DNA of 64,000 bases from Phytophthora sp. 'mugwort' (taxonomy: Eukaryota; Oomycota; Peronosporomycetes; Peronosporales; Peronosporaceae), in the NCBI GenBank assembly GCA_033558025.1, contig JAUCEF010000009.1, forward strand, positions 2,604,001 to 2,668,000. Direction: 5' to 3'. Shown here in pieces: positions 21,294 through 32,880 of this stretch. The notes under the pieces were generated by a model. It searched no databases. It worked only from the letters and a program-made list of their open reading frames with translations, and was not told the DNA's origin. How positions within the stretch are numbered: the stretch's first letter is position 1; each line of letters starts with the position of its first letter. The translations under genes were made by a program, and so were the position numbers.

Positions 21294-22552
21294 TTGGACG
21301 AAGTCCAGGAGCAACAGCTTGCGGCTGATCCGCAAGTCCCACGCTCGAGGCGGCCTACGGCTCGGCCATTGCTTACCCCGTCACGTCGTGACTATGGCTT
21401 TGATCCTCCCGATCCCAGCGAAGTGGCTCGCCAAGCAGCATCGAAGTTGCTTAATACATATGTTATTGGGCCGGCGGCCGCAACACTTGACGAGCTCGCC
21501 GCGCAAGAGTCTCTCAGAGATAGATACTTGACTCCTCAAGTGACTACCCAGTGCGAGTATCGTGAGCGCCTGCAAGTGCAAGCTCGGCACGGCTCGGTTC
21601 CACCGATGCGGACATACCCAGTCGTGCTCCTGTCAGGATAGACGTCTTGGGAAGACGAGGGTCAATTCCAAAATTGGGTGGAAGGAGCTCGCAAGCTCTC
21701 TTCCATTGATGCGCTTCGGGCTAGTTTCAGTGAAACTGATGTTCGAGTCGAACGTAGACTCCGTTTCGAGTTCGCGAAACGCAAGGCGAAACGCCAGTTA
21801 CCCGCTGCCTACCGGCCTCGCTCACAAAGCTCTCTCGCACTCGCTGCTTCTGCTGTCACAGCTAGTGGCTCTCACGCACGTGAGGCCGCCCCTCTTCAAA
21901 ACCAGAGCGACAGCTCTGCTGCTGGCCTTGGCCCCCAGCGGCTATTGCCGGGAAGCGTCAGGCGAGCGACGCCTCCGTCGCTGACCCCGGAGCTCTGCTG
22001 GTCGTGTCGATCGAAAGCGTCCACGACGTCAGGGCAATCTTGCCGGAAGGGAACCTCGTACTCCCAAGAGTTCTGTGAGTGAGGATAACCCCTCCACTTT
22101 ACAAGATATTGGGTATGATCCTGGCGACGATGCCGCGCCACTAAGCGCTCCACCTGATAGTGGGAAGCTCTCTGCGCATCGAGTAACGGCGGTGGAGGTC
22201 GATGACCGGCTGGTCCTCGCGCTGCGAGTCGCAGTGATCTGCTAGCTGTCGAGAGGCGGGTGCAGACACTGTTCGACTCGCTGCAGTGGGCGACGAGTCA
22301 CCGTGACGGTCTTCCTGACGAGATCGATGCTGTTCATCATCGGGTGAATTATTTTTCAGTCTACTGTCTCGGTTGTCCACCCTGGAGCTCCTGGAGCAGG
22401 CCTCTGCTCATCGCTGCGAAGCGCTGGACCGTTCGCTCGCTGAGCTACGTGGTCAGTTGGACCTCCTCGTACGCCCCCAGCGCTTTGGCCAGCCACCGGC
22501 TGTGGCGCCAAGGCCTCCGTGCTCATCCGAGCCGGGTCTCGATATGGCTTAA
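21294..22552 (+). pseudogene. antisense ORF of element D, coiled-coil and Pro-rich C-terminus
   Basis: Opposite to gag-pol, coding-like blocks occur in order. They are D-E-V-Q-E-Q-Q-L-A-A-D-P-Q (21294), a block rich in Ala/Leu/Asp ending near 21560 (L-D-E-L-A-A-Q-E-S-L-R-D-R-Y-L), a Lys/Arg-rich helix (21678-21800, V-E-R-R-L-R-F-E-F-A-K-R-K), then a coiled coil (22265-22470: V-Q-T-L-F-D-S-L-Q and L-D-R-S-L-A-E-L-R-G-Q-L). A Pro-rich tail ends at the TAA 22550-22552, beside the integrase end. Frames change several times. Position and layout match the antisense ORF of copies A and C, though sequence similarity is weak by eye. Confidence 0.52.
21896..22153 (-). CDS. chromodomain of element D
   Basis: An open minus-strand segment begins M-E-R-L-V-A-R-H-R-R, then Y-L-V-K-W-R-G-Y-P and S-W-E-Y. 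This is the chromodomain core with its aromatic cage region. It belongs to the element's integrase C-terminus but is now separated from it by frame breaks. Confidence 0.72.
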   Translation of the reverse strand: MERLVARHRRQDHTQYLVKWRGYPHSQNSWEYEVPFRQDCPDVVDAFDRHDQQSSGVSDGGVARLTLPGNSRWGPRPAAELSLWF

Positions 22553-23746
22553 GGAAGCCTACGTAAAATACGGGGGGTGTACGCATCTTCTTCGGAAGAT
22601 TGAGCGTGTACGCAAGGCCCTTCCTGGCCACGACTTTAAAAGGCCGAATGAAGCGCGGGCGCGACTAGGTCTTAAAGTGCGCAGACACTGCATGTGTAGG
22701 TAGGTTTTTAGCGTTCAACAAAACTTTGTTACCGACCTTAAATACTTCAATGTTGCTTCTGCCCTTTGCATCAGCCTGTTCCTTCTGAACAACTTGGCTT
22801 CCAGCCATCGCATCGCGTACTTGTCGTAAGACACTTAAACGCGTAGACACGAACGTGTCAACTTGCTTGCGAGCTGCAGCTGGGCTGATATAAGCTAGCC
22901 CATCGGCTATCCCTCCCCCACTAAGCCCAGAACCACGGATGGTGGCGTCAGCGGGACGCGAGGGTGTGTGAGACTGTTCAAGTAGAACGGGATGAAGCCT
23001 GTCGAGGCATGCATCGCATTGTTCAATGCAAAAAAAAAACTCAACGAGTGGGAGCATGGCGCCCCATTGCTTGGGTCTGTCTGCACAGACACTCCGAAAC
23101 ATGTCTTCGACAACGCGAATCACGCGTTCCGTCTGACCATCGGCCTGTGAATGGTCCGCTGTGGACATGTCGAGTCGAGTGCCGAGCACCTTAAAGACCG
23201 ACGTCCAAAACTTAACCGTGAAACGGGCATCTCGATCCGAGACAATTGCCTCGGGCAGAGCATGTTGTCGAAAGGCACGATCCATGAACAGCGTGGCTGT
23301 TCCTTCTCCATCAATGGAGTCCGGCACCACCGCTAAATGAGCCATCTTGCTCAATCGGTCGACAAAGACCACGATGCCCGTGTTGCCCGCCGCATCGCGT
23401 GGCAGGCAGAACACAGAGTCCAACTCATGGATTGCCGACACACCGTGGGTACAGGCAATCTGGCCAACAGCGCAGCCGAGTATGGCGAGGGTTTAACTCG
23501 TTGACACGTCTCACACGTGCGTACATACGTACCGACCCATTTGTAAAGCTTTGGCCACCAGTAGTGGGAGCTCACCGAGCTGTAGATTTTTTCTCGACCG
23601 AGATGACCTCCACATGGGGTATGATGTGCCTCATAGAGGATACGATACTCTTCGTGAGGAACCATGACACGTGGGGTGTCTTCCGGACCAGTACCGTAGA
23701 ACAATAGGCCATCATCGAGAGTGTATCGATGTAGCCTCGCGCACAA
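22356..23746 (-). pseudogene. integrase of element D, frame-broken
   Basis: The HHCC zinc-binding part (23746-23500: H-H-T-P-C-G-G-H-L-G and C-E-T-C-Q-R-V) leads into the catalytic core. The core runs 23441-22665 with V-F-V-D-R-L-S-K-M-A, V-S-D-R-D-A-R-F-T and D-H-S-Q-A-D-G-Q-T-E-R-V-I-R, which carry catalytic Asp and Glu residues. A C-terminal module follows (22631-22356). The core is open for 258 codons. It is interrupted near the poly-A tract at 23031-23039 and at the junction with the zinc domain. Confidence 0.8.
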
Positions 23747-23899
23747 CCGCGATGACAGCTTAATGTCTGAGTTAGCAAACTCCGCGCTTCCTAGTGCATG
23801 TAGCAGAGCTACGCCACGCGAATCAAGTCTGTCACGCGTACGCAGCGCGGATCAAATCTGTCACAGACAAAGTCATCGTGGTGACGTGAGCGATCTCAT

Positions 23900-25300
23900 A
23901 GTCTGGCCTGCGGGATAACGCATCGGCCAAGACGTTCTGCCTGTCAGGCTTTGTACTTCATCTCGAAGTTGTACTCCGCAAAGAAGGAGAGCCAACAGGC
24001 CATTCTCTGAGAGAGATGAGGCGGCTGCGTCGCTGTGCGTAGCGACGCATGATCAGTGTAGCTCACAAACGGCTTGGAGCCGAGCAGGTGAACCCTGAAT
24101 TTGACGAGCGCATACTTCATCGCAAGTAGCTTTTTGTCATGAATTTGATAGTTCTTCTCAGCTGTCTAAAGCTGGCGAGATTCAAACGCAATCACGCGTT
24201 CACGCTCGTCAGCGTCTGCGTGCAACAAAGCACTGCCGATGGCAAAGTCCGACGCGTCACAGACGCACTGAAAGGACGATCGGGATCTGGCAACGCCAGG
24301 ATCGGCGCCTGAAGGAGACTCTCCTTAATGGCTTCAAAAGCCGCTTGATGTCCGGTGTCCCAATATCAGTCCGCATCCTTCTTAAGGAAATTAGATAGTG
24401 GCCTTGCCACCTCAGAATACTTCTTGCTGTATTTGTGCAAGTAATTGGCCAGGCCAAGCCACTTCCGTAAGTATTTTTTCTCTTTGGAACCGACCAGTCT
24501 ACAATGGCCTTGACCTTAGCGGGATCCGCTCGAAGGATTCGTTTCCCAAGAAGCATCCCAGAAAGGGGATCTGTTCAGCGACGAAGACACACTTGTCAAA
24601 GTTGGCATACAACTTGTGTGCCCGCATGCACTCGAGCACCGCTCGCAGGTGCTCAATGTGGTTCTCCACAACAGTCTTTCCGTGCTCCGCACGACTGTGG
24701 ACGAATATATCGTCGAAGTATGTCTGAGCGTACGCCCTGTGGGGCCTGAACGCACAAGACGATTGAACGTCGCAGGCGCGTTCGACAGCCCTTGGGGTAT
24801 TTCTAGCCATTCCCAGAACATACCGCTCGGAGTGATGACCGCCGTAAGCGGATATCGCTTGCTCGCATGAGCAATTGATAGTATCCATCGACCAAGTCGA
24901 GGGCACTGTACACCGTACATCCCGTCATGTTGTTCTGGAGAACGTCTAAGAATAGGCGTTTGCGCCGGAATGATGGCCGCGATGAACTTATTAAAGCATG
25001 AACGATTCGCCACTTGTCATTCGGCTTTCTGACACAGAGCGTAGGCGTTGAGTGTAAAGACTTGTTCTCGCGCACCATACCCGCCTCGTGCTTAGCACGG
25101 AAGAACGCGTCAATGACGTCACACTGTTCTCGCGGCAAAGGCCACTGCCTTGTCACGCAGTATTTGGTTCCAGGAACCAGGTCAATCACATGACGTATAC
25201 CTCGATCCGGAGGTAGCCTTGTAGGAGGTTCCTTCGAGACCCCGTCTTGATGTTCCTTCATCGAAGGGTAGTACGGATCCGAGAGGTCCTTGAGGATCGA
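23900..25300 (-). pseudogene. reverse transcriptase and RNase H of element D, frame-broken
   Basis: The fingers (25261-24950: P-L-P-R-E-Q-C-D-V-I-D-A-F-F), palm and YFDD active site (24709-24720) are recognisable, followed by the L-Y-A-N-F-D-K-C block. A decayed RNase H with S-R-Q-L style motifs lies near 24250-23930. Frame changes separate fingers, palm and RNase H, so no functional enzyme is encoded. Confidence 0.75.
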
Positions 25301-26006
25301 GGGCCCTGCCCGTGCATTCAGCGCCTTCTTGGGTCCTCAAGGACTGCTTTATCCGAACGCGACGACGAATTTAACTCCCTCCTCAGGTCGTAGAATGACC
25401 AGCTCGGCTAACGCGCCGGCCTTCAAGGCGTCGCCGAAGTCGGCCATGGACATCTCGTCCAGCTCCAACAGAGCGTCCGCAATGGGCATAGTCTCTAGAC
25501 TGATGTCGCCATCGACCTCCCCTGTCACTCCGTTGACGAGTGTATACAGCTGCTCGCTATCACCAGGAGTATATTCACTCGTCACGATAGACGCATCAGA
25601 CGCTCTGCATCTCATGGCTGATGATTGGCGTCGCATCCTTCTCCCCGCTGAGACGGTTTGCCTCGGAGAGGTCCTAACCGTCACATCAACTGCGTCTCCA
25701 GGTGCTTGCACCGTGTGCGTTTTACCTGAGACTGGTATGCCTTGACCGACAACCGTCGCAGAGCTGCGATGCTCGCAGTCTCCACCCCGTGGATTACGTG
25801 CCACGTCATCTCCATCAGTGGGCCATCGGCCTAGATGGCCCGGCCCATGGCCGGCCAGGCCACGCGTGGCGTGTAGCGACAACAGTCGTCATGATGAGTG
25901 TCGTTGTCGGCACGCATGTCGCCTGTGTCACCCAGCGGGTTACCTGCCACTCCAGTCACATCCCACGAGCGCTGCTCGGGACTTTTGTCCTCGACACCTT
26001 CAGTGC

Positions 26007-26530
26007 CTACATTTTCGGATACTCGGATGTCCAGCACTTTTGCTTCCTACCAGAGGTGGGTTGATGACTCACCAAAGCTCCACCAGAAGTAAAGCGCGTC
26101 GCGCCAAAGGTCTTCGACCTCCAATCAACCCATGGCTCCCGACGTTTCAGCCATGCCACGCCCAGGATGAGGTTGTACCTCAAATCCAGGTCCAGGACCA
26201 GACAGCGTTCCACGCTATCGAAGTCGAGAAACTTCACGCCCAGGTTCACAGGAACCTTGGGCACCGTGACACGGGTCCCCGTCGCTAGGCGAACAATGAT
26301 GATGTCACCCTGCGCTCCCTGAGCGCCTCAGCGTATTGCTGACATCTTTCCATTGTGGAGCGTCGAGCGTAGTTGCCCGACGCTCCGGAATCGATCAATA
26401 TGATCCATGGCTTTTTAAAGCCCTTCACCGTCGCCTCAACGACGAGCAAGCCCGGCTTGCATACACGTTTTAGAGAGTACGGCTCTCTCCGGGGCTGGGC
26501 CCTGTTGCTCTCCTCCTCCATGAGGCTCAA
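26007..26530 (-). pseudogene. aspartic protease of element D
   Basis: Two open pieces cover a retropepsin: I-L-I-D-S-G-A-S-G-N-Y at about 26380-26410, then a strand ending L-I-L-G-V-A-W-L-K (26264-26007), the usual I-L-G-x-x-W-L flap-distal motif. A one-frame break separates them. Confidence 0.68.
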
Positions 26531-26841
26531 CAGAACTCAGTTCATCCCCAGCAGAGCGCCCCGCGCCTACTGAGTGTCGCCGTCTCCCTGCGACGAGCCG
26601 ATGGCTTGGCTCGAAGCAGAGCGAAGGCTCGTAGGCTTAACGCAACGTGCGTGACGGGAAGGTTGCCCTCAAATGGGTGGTGCTTCAGAAGATGAAGTAC
26701 CGACGAAAGCCCATACGCTGCTCGGCAGCATGAAGCTCAGCTTTCCTCATCTTCAGCGTAGCTGATGTCCATACGAACCGGCCCGTCGGGCGTAGTAGCG
26801 TTAACAACAGCCCAGCCAAGTCGAGACGACTTAAACTTGAA

Positions 26842-27580
26842 CTAGGCGCTCAACGCCACTCTCACGGCCTCTTCGAAAGAGGAAGGGTGAGTGCGGAAGA
26901 CTTCCGTGCTGGCCACGCCAGTGCGGAGGTCCTCCATAAAGACTGTCACAGTCACTGCCTCTGGTAGAGGATCGGCCGCCATGCCGGCGAACAGAGTTCG
27001 CAACTCCTGGACGAAGTCCACCAAGTCCTTCTTACCCGGGTGGGTACTCAGAAAGCGTGACCTCACGCGGTACGCCTGATTAGGCGGAGCAAACACTTGC
27101 GAAAGCTGGAGTTTCAGCTCCTCCCAGCTAGGGAAGGCCGCATCCACTGATGTGTCGCACGTGAGTGCCCATTCTCGCGCTCGGCCACCGAGCTTCGAAA
27201 TCGCTACTGCCACGCGCTGCTGCTCAGTACGGAGTATGGCCGATCCCATCGCCATTTCAATCTGACGGATCCACAACATGAGGTTCTCCCCTCCTTTCCT
27301 TCGAAAATCTTGACGCTCACGATGAGCGATTTAGACCGGGAGGCCCCATCCTGCGATTTCGTCGACATCGGTGCAGACGCCGACATCCTCTGCTGGAGGT
27401 GCTCCAACAGAGCATTCTCGTAACTTGAGAACGCCTCCAGATGCGCGTTCACTGCGTCCGGTCCTTGCGAAGTAAGATGCGTTATGCCCTCAGGGCCAAC
27501 CAAAGAAATAAGCTTTCTCAGCGCGTCTGGCTGGCTCTGGGACAGATTAGAAACGCTGTCTGCTCCATCCTCACCGAGAA
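26842..27580 (-). pseudogene. gag of element D
   Basis: An N-terminal part (27560-27204: D-A-L-R-K-L-I-S-L-V and a helix Y-E-N-A-L-L-E-H-L-Q-Q-R-M) and a capsid-like domain (27279-26842: [31 protein letters not shown]) lie in two frames. The capsid part resembles family A gag in the same positions (WVRKVELAM; YRQRSRFLS). No in-frame ATG is clear at the 5' end. Confidence 0.65.
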
Positions 27581-27598
27581 ATAGTCCTAAGACTCAGG

Positions 27599-27996
27599 TG
27601 CAGCGGGTCTGCGTAGCGTAGTGCGACAGAGGAAGACGTACGACTCCCCGAGTCTTAGCTGTGGTTATCCTAACCCCTAAGGTCTCCGCAGAGGCTTAGA
27701 TCACTCTTGTTATACCACTAGACTCAAAGAGTCAGTATTCTTAAATCTAGGGCAATACTCTCTTTGATGCTAAAACTGAACTGTTATTTGTTTGCTTTTC
27801 TGCGGCAAAGCCGGCTGTGGTGCAAATGTATGACTCTAAATATGTACCATAGTTTAACCTAGTCAAATGCATATCGACTGGCCCTGTGGCCACGTACCGA
27901 AATCCCGTTAATCCTAGTGGTACCAAGTACCACTTATTACAAGGTGACACGTAGCACGGCTACACTCGTGTTACACCTTCGTGTAATCCCGTTACA
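27599..27996 (-). repeat. 5' LTR of element D
   Basis: A 398-bp copy that begins TGTAACGGGAT on the element strand and ends CCGCTGCA. It is the upstream LTR for the minus-strand element. Its terminal block has T where the 3' LTR has G, so the hairpin seen at 20258-20304 is perfect only at the other end. Confidence 0.85.
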
Positions 27997-28001
27997 CATT
28001 G

Positions 28002-28144
28002 ACGGGTTAAGAGATTCTGTGACCAAGAACTACCAAGCAATTATGACTGTTTCGACATGTACAACATGTAGAGTACTAAACTTCAACCTCAAGATCAGTA
28101 GGAAGGCGCTCTCCAAAGCCACCAGGAGGCCCTACCTGCTGTGA
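28002..28144 (+). pseudogene. 3' part of the ORF split by element D
   Basis: It resumes in frame after the CATTG duplication (D-G-L-R-D-S-V-T-K-N-Y-Q-A-I-M...K-I-S-R-K-A-L-S-K-A) and stops at 28142-28144. See 20080-20286. It abuts a Tc1-like fragment downstream, so the original gene may itself have been transposon-derived. Confidence 0.45.
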
Positions 28145-28149
28145 TTGAA

Positions 28150-28760
28150 GTGTACGTGGGGGGTATCTCGTTTGCGGAGCAGCTTGTTTTTCTGGATGAA
28201 ACAGCAAAATGTGGCCGAAATGTTCAGCGACGCTATGGATGGTCAAAATGAAATACGTCAGCAGTTGTCAAGCTGCTATTTCTACGAGGAAAGTGCCTCT
28301 CCAATATTGCACCAGTCGATGTTCATGGCGTTTTAACGTGCGATGGACTGAAGGTACGTTTACGAGAGAAAAATGGCACGACGCACTCGTGAAGCATTTT
28401 ATCCCTCGGCTTAATCCCTGGCCTCTTCCACGTTCTATTGCCATCATGGACAGTGATAAGATACACTCCTACCCAGAACTACAAGATACCATTCACAGTG
28501 TGGAGCTCGACTGATTTTCCTGCCACCCTATTGTCCTCAGCTTAATCTGATAAAACCTTGCTTCGGACTGCTCAAACGCTGGCTACAAAATCATGCTTTC
28601 GTGCTTTTCCAATTATATCCCGATCGTGCTTTGGACGTTGCCATGCGGGCGTGGCACGTCGTGAAGACAAGTGCTGCTACGGTACATTTCATCGCAGCAA
28701 TTACGTGACTACAAACATCCGACACCAAACATTTGGTGAGCTCCACAAAACAACAATGCC
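28150..28760 (+). pseudogene. Tc1/mariner-like DDE_3 transposase fragment
   Basis: Blocks in order are V-F-L-D-E-T-A-K (first Asp; D-E-T is typical of this group), F-N-V-R-W-T-E-G-T-F-T-R-E-K-W, I-A-I-M-D-S-D-K-I-H-S-Y (where an Asn-Ala pair is usual after the second Asp), and F-L-P-P-Y-C-P-Q-L-N-L-I (the P-P-Y-S-P-x-L-N-P-I-E region, with the final Pro-Ile-Glu altered). Frame changes near 28260, 28510 and 28560 and the altered catalytic blocks make it inactive. The N-terminal DNA-binding region is missing. Confidence 0.62.
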
Positions 28761-28879
28761 AGTGAGTAGATTGATCAATCGAGTACATTTCATTTCTTGC
28801 TCTTTTATCTTACTGTTTTCGATCTGCTTCTTAGTTCCTGCATAGTTCGTGGGCTCTTCTTCCGCGTGATCACCGTCAC

Positions 28880-29241
28880 TGTAAACGGGGTTACATGTAG
28901 AGTGCCAAGTCACTCGTCAGAATGGTGTACCTAAGTAATATAGTGATGTAGCAAACATCACAACTACGTTACTGTGATGACGTCATGGATGGGTACCACA
29001 CATATGGTACAAGGATCTTAAAACCACCCAATAGGATTATATCTAGGATACTTTATAGGTGACTTACAGTTAGTATGTAGACGCGTTAAGGAGATCACCT
29101 ACAAATATATTCAGTCTCATATCTACCTCATTGGTAACAGTCCCTTCAGACCAGGGATTCGTGAACTGCCGTTCGCTGAGGGTTCGTATACCCTCTGGAA
29201 GTTATACTTCCTGTGCGCAAGGTGTTGTCAGCACCGTCACA
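28880..29241 (+). repeat. 5' LTR of copy B
   Basis: A 362-bp LTR starting TGTAAACGGGGTTACATG and ending ACCGTCACA. It carries the segment of about 50 bp after the first 20 bases that is missing from the copy A LTR. Confidence 0.75.
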
Positions 29242-29329
29242 CTTGGTAACACTTTTAGTCAGTCCACGCCTACGCAGGTGACTACCTAAAACGTTTGAGG
29301 CCCTAGCAACCTGGACCGGAATGAGTTTC

Positions 29330-30200
29330 TCCATCTGATCGACTCACAGTTTGAGTTCGTTTCTAAGATGGCCGGCATCTTTGGCATGGATGCCTTGCGC
29401 AGCTTGGCGTCATCAACGCAAGCTGAGCAGGTCGAACGCGTGACCGCGTTTGACCTGCCATGAGCGGGGGTTCATCGAACATGGTCGAAGCAGCCCGCAG
29501 GTTCCGGCCGCAGAGCCGAAACCGGCCTACCCCAAACCGTTAAGGCTGAAGGTAAACCCTTATGAAGGAAGGAAGGTGAAAACCTTCACTACTGGGTGCG
29601 AAAAGTAGAGCTCGCAATGGATGCGGCTCTCATCTCTTCGGAGCACCTCCATGTGGCTTTCGCCCTCTCCAACCTTAGCGGGCGTGCTAAGAGTTGGGCG
29701 TATACGCGGGAAACGACAACGCCTGGATGCTTCGCATCCTGGGCTCAGCTGTGTGAACAGCTTAGAGCCGCGTTCCTCTCGGTGAACTATGAGTACCGCC
29801 AGCGGTCACGCTTCCTGTCATGCAAACAGGGAAGTCGTGAGCTGCACGAGTAATCCAGGATATGCGGGAGCCCATCGCATCCCTCGTGGGAAACCCACTC
29901 CATGAGCACATCAAGGTGACGGTGTTCATGGACGGCTAAGAGTAGGCCCGGCCCGCACCCAGCTGCTTCGGGTGCAGGCCAGTACTCTGGAAGCGGCGAT
30001 CCAACTCGCCCTCCTACAGGAGTATAATCACCGCTAGGCGCGCACGCCGGCGGCGATGTGGCCAGGGGCTGCGACGCCAAGTCACGGGAGCCCCAGCGGG
30101 CCTGTTCCCATGGAACTTGCGCTCGCCGAGTAGCACGATATTCGCTGCCATAGCTGTGGTAAGTAAGGTCACATGGCACGTGCCTGTCCTGCGGGGGGAC
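29330..30200 (+). pseudogene. gag of copy B
   Basis: The capsid-like segment (29596-29853) is identical in protein sequence to that of A and C. It ends at the same TAA. The 5' part contains the same palindromic insert as copy A (CAGGTCGAACGCG...CGCGTTTGACCTG) that breaks the frame. The CCHC knuckle contains TAA at 30164-30166. Confidence 0.7.
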
Positions 30201-30335
30201 AACGAAAACGTTTTCCTCCCAAGCCCATCGCGCTCAAGGGTCGCTGGCAAAGGCCGCGACCCCATGGGCAGGGGAACGCAGGACACCAGTAGGAGCGGAG
30301 CGCCCTACTGAGGAAGATCTAAGTCTTCATCAGCG

Positions 30336-30599
30336 GTGGTGGGCGGCGCGCACCATGGCGTCTTAGCCCCTGAGAGTATTTGCACTCTCGAATCGAAGAA
30401 GGGTAGCGTTCGGCTGCTAGTGATACACGTAAGTGTACGGGGATATACCCATCCCTTCCGAGTCTTGATAGACTCTGGGGCGTCGAAGAACTTCGCACGC
30501 CGCCAGACTGTTGCGGAGAACAGCAACAAGTTGGCCGATGCTTTACGAGAAAGCAAGGCAACAGGACAGTGTCGGTACAACTGGCCGACGGAACGGTAG
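30336..30599 (+). CDS. aspartic protease domain of copy B
   Basis: Its translation is identical to that of the copy A segment, with the active-site I-D-S-G-A-S. It is an isolated open fragment between stops. Confidence 0.6.
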   Translation: MVGGAHHGVLAPESICTLESKKGSVRLLVIHVSVRGYTHPFRVLIDSGASKNFARRQTVAENSNKLADALRESKATGQCRYNWPTER

Positions 30600-31487
30600 T
30601 TACCGTTTCCAAGGTCCATGTGAATCTTGCTATGAAGTTCGAGGACTTCGACAGCATGGAGCAGTTTACTGTCTGGCTCGTGAAACATGAGCCATGAATC
30701 GATTGGCGAAACAATGCCATCGGGGCCAGCCGGCCCGCAGTTACTGGGAGTGCATTGGCGAGTCATGTTCCCACCTCTGCCAGGACTGGGAGTCCGAAAG
30801 GGGCGCCGGGATGCAGGAGCACCCAGTGGATGTTTGGAGGCCGCCGACGTATTGAGCGACTCCCTAGAGGCGGTGGCAGCAGAAGCTGCAGCTGGTCGAG
30901 TGCGGCAGTCCGTAAAGGATAGCCCTCGACCCCCCCCGTCGGAATCTAGATCGGCGGCCAAGGCTTCAAGAGTGGCGGTGCCCGGAGGCACCGACCAGGT
31001 GGGTAACCTAGGTCCACACCGGGTCACCCAGACTGAAACAGGCGTGGAAGACGCTCGAGGCGCTTCCTGTGTGGGTAACCGCGTTCCACACCGAGTCACC
31101 CAGACAGACAGAAACTGGCGAGGAAGGCGCAGATTGCGCTTCCGCTGTGGGTAACCTTGTTCCAAGTCGCCCAGACCATAACTGAAGAAGAAGTGGCGGA
31201 ATGCACTTCTTGTGTGGGTAACCATGTTCCACATGAAGCATAGAGGCTTTGGATATCGTCAACGAGACTTCCACAGGCATAAGTAACGGAGTACCACGCC
31301 GTCGACGACATAGCCGACTCCGCAAGCCGAGTCTGAAGTCACTTCAGACTGAAGTCGCTCCATCGACTCGGAATCCAGGGCCCAGGTTCTTCCGACGCGG
31401 CCAGTTGAAGGGTGCTACCACATCCACGACGGCGAGGCCGGTCATTGGGTCAAGGCGGGCGGCATCCAGCTGGAGACACTGTCCGCG

Positions 31488-32880
31488 GTGTCAAAGCTCT
31501 TGGACCCCGAAGCGTTAATACTGACAGATTTCTTGGCCAACCCGAAGGCTGGGGAGATCGCGGAGGTGGTACTTCTGAAGCACGGGCCCACTCCTGATGA
31601 GCTAAATTCCTCCTCGCTGATGGACGTGGCCGTCCTGGAGGCATTCTCCTCCCAGCGTGTTTCGCGCTTGGGTTCTGAGATTCTCAAGTACCCGATGGAT
31701 CAGGTGTATGCTTGGTGGAGGAGTTCGAGGAAGTGGTGTCCAAGGACCCACCCTGCCAACCCCTACCGGATCGTGGGATCAACCACGAGATCGACCCCGT
31801 GCCGGCAACAAGTACTGACACCAGACAATGTCCACTGCCTCGCGAGCAGTGCGAGGTCATTGATGCCTTCTTCGCCGCCAAGGCCAAGACAAGCATTGTG
31901 CGATAATCGAAATCCCAGAGCCCGGCGCCAACCTGAAGCTGAACGGGAAGTGGCGTCTGGTTCATGCTTTCAACAAGCTGAACAGCGCGACGGTTGGAGA
32001 CTCAGACATCCATTCCGCGACAGGATTTGTTGTTGAACAGCGTGGCCAGGTGCGAGTTGCACAGTGCCCTGGTTCTGGTGGACGGATACTATCAGATTCT
32101 GATGCGCGGAAGCGACATCCCGCTCACCGGAGTGAACCCGCCGAGCCATAAGCTCTAGAAGTGGCTTGTGATGCCGCAGGCCTGTCTAATGTCCGACAAC
32201 GTTCAAGCGCCTGGCCACGGGGTTGTTAAGAACGATGCGTGCGTACACACAGTCGTACTTTGACGACATCTTCGTCCATAGCCGTGCCGAGGGAGGCGAG
32301 ACGGCTATGGAGGTGCATTTGGAGCACTTCCGTCGAGTGTTGGAAGTCATGAAAGTGAACAAGCTCTATGCCAACATCGACAAGTGCATATTCGCGGCGC
32401 AAGAGATCAAAGTTCTCGGTTGCTTTGTTAGCAACGTCGGCGTTCGAGCCTCCAGGAGAAGGGCAAAGCCATTTCGGCTTGGCAACACCAAGGTCCCAGA
32501 AGGACCTGAGGAAGTGGCTGGGCTTATCCAACTATATTAGTACAGCGAAGGGGTACGCGGGTCTGGCTAGACACTTGCCGGATTATCTAAGAAAGGATAC
32601 CGACTGGCACTGGGGGCGTGGGCACAAGGAAGCCTTTGCAATTGTCCTGGCACTGCCGGACGAGACGAGGTCGTTCAGCGTCATCTGCGAGGCATACGAT
32701 TATGCAATCGGATGCGCATTGCTGCAGCACGATGCTGCAGGACGTGAACTAGTGATCTCGTTTCAGTCCAGGCAGCTCAAGGCTGCCGAACGGAACTACC
32801 CCGTTCATGACAAGGAGCAGCTTCCCTTGTCAAGTTCCGGGTGCACCTCCTGGGCTCCCAACCCTTTGTGATCTACATCG
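31488..32880 (+). pseudogene. reverse transcriptase and partial RNase H of copy B
   Basis: The N-terminal RT part (31488-31906), the YFDD palm (32223-32540) and the start of RNase H (ending near 32880) are present in several frames. From about 32620 the sequence differs from copy A much more than before and lacks about 27 bp, suggesting a mosaic origin. The 3' part of RNase H is missing. Confidence 0.72.

Larger units (their letters stand above)
20287..27996 (-). mobile_element. Ty3/gypsy retrotransposon D, full length with target duplication CATTG
   Basis: LTRs of 404 bp (20287-20690) and 398 bp (27599-27996) bound a 7.7-kb minus-strand element. CATTG occurs immediately outside both ends (20282-20286 and 27997-28001). 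Internal order on the element strand is gag, protease, reverse transcriptase, RNase H, integrase, then chromodomain. An antisense coding-like region lies between integrase and the 3' LTR. Domains are recognisable but broken by frameshifts. The LTRs start TGTAACGGGR like those of family A but are otherwise different, so D is a separate family. Confidence 0.88.
28880..32880 (+). mobile_element. Ty3/gypsy retrotransposon copy B (family A), 3' truncated
   Basis: The 5' LTR (28880-29241), gag, protease, linker repeats, reverse transcriptase (YFDD 32256-32267) and the start of RNase H match copy A almost base for base in opposite orientation. Homology stops abruptly within RNase H near 32880. Integrase, chromodomain, antisense ORF and 3' LTR are absent. 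gag stops (29851-29853 and in the zinc knuckle at 30164-30166) are the same as in A and C. Confidence 0.82.

Noticed and set aside
30305..31234. A 309-codon minus-strand open frame across copy B
   Set aside because: It is antisense to the protease and the linker repeats. Its repeats are the reverse of the sense repeats, and the frame is broken in A and C.
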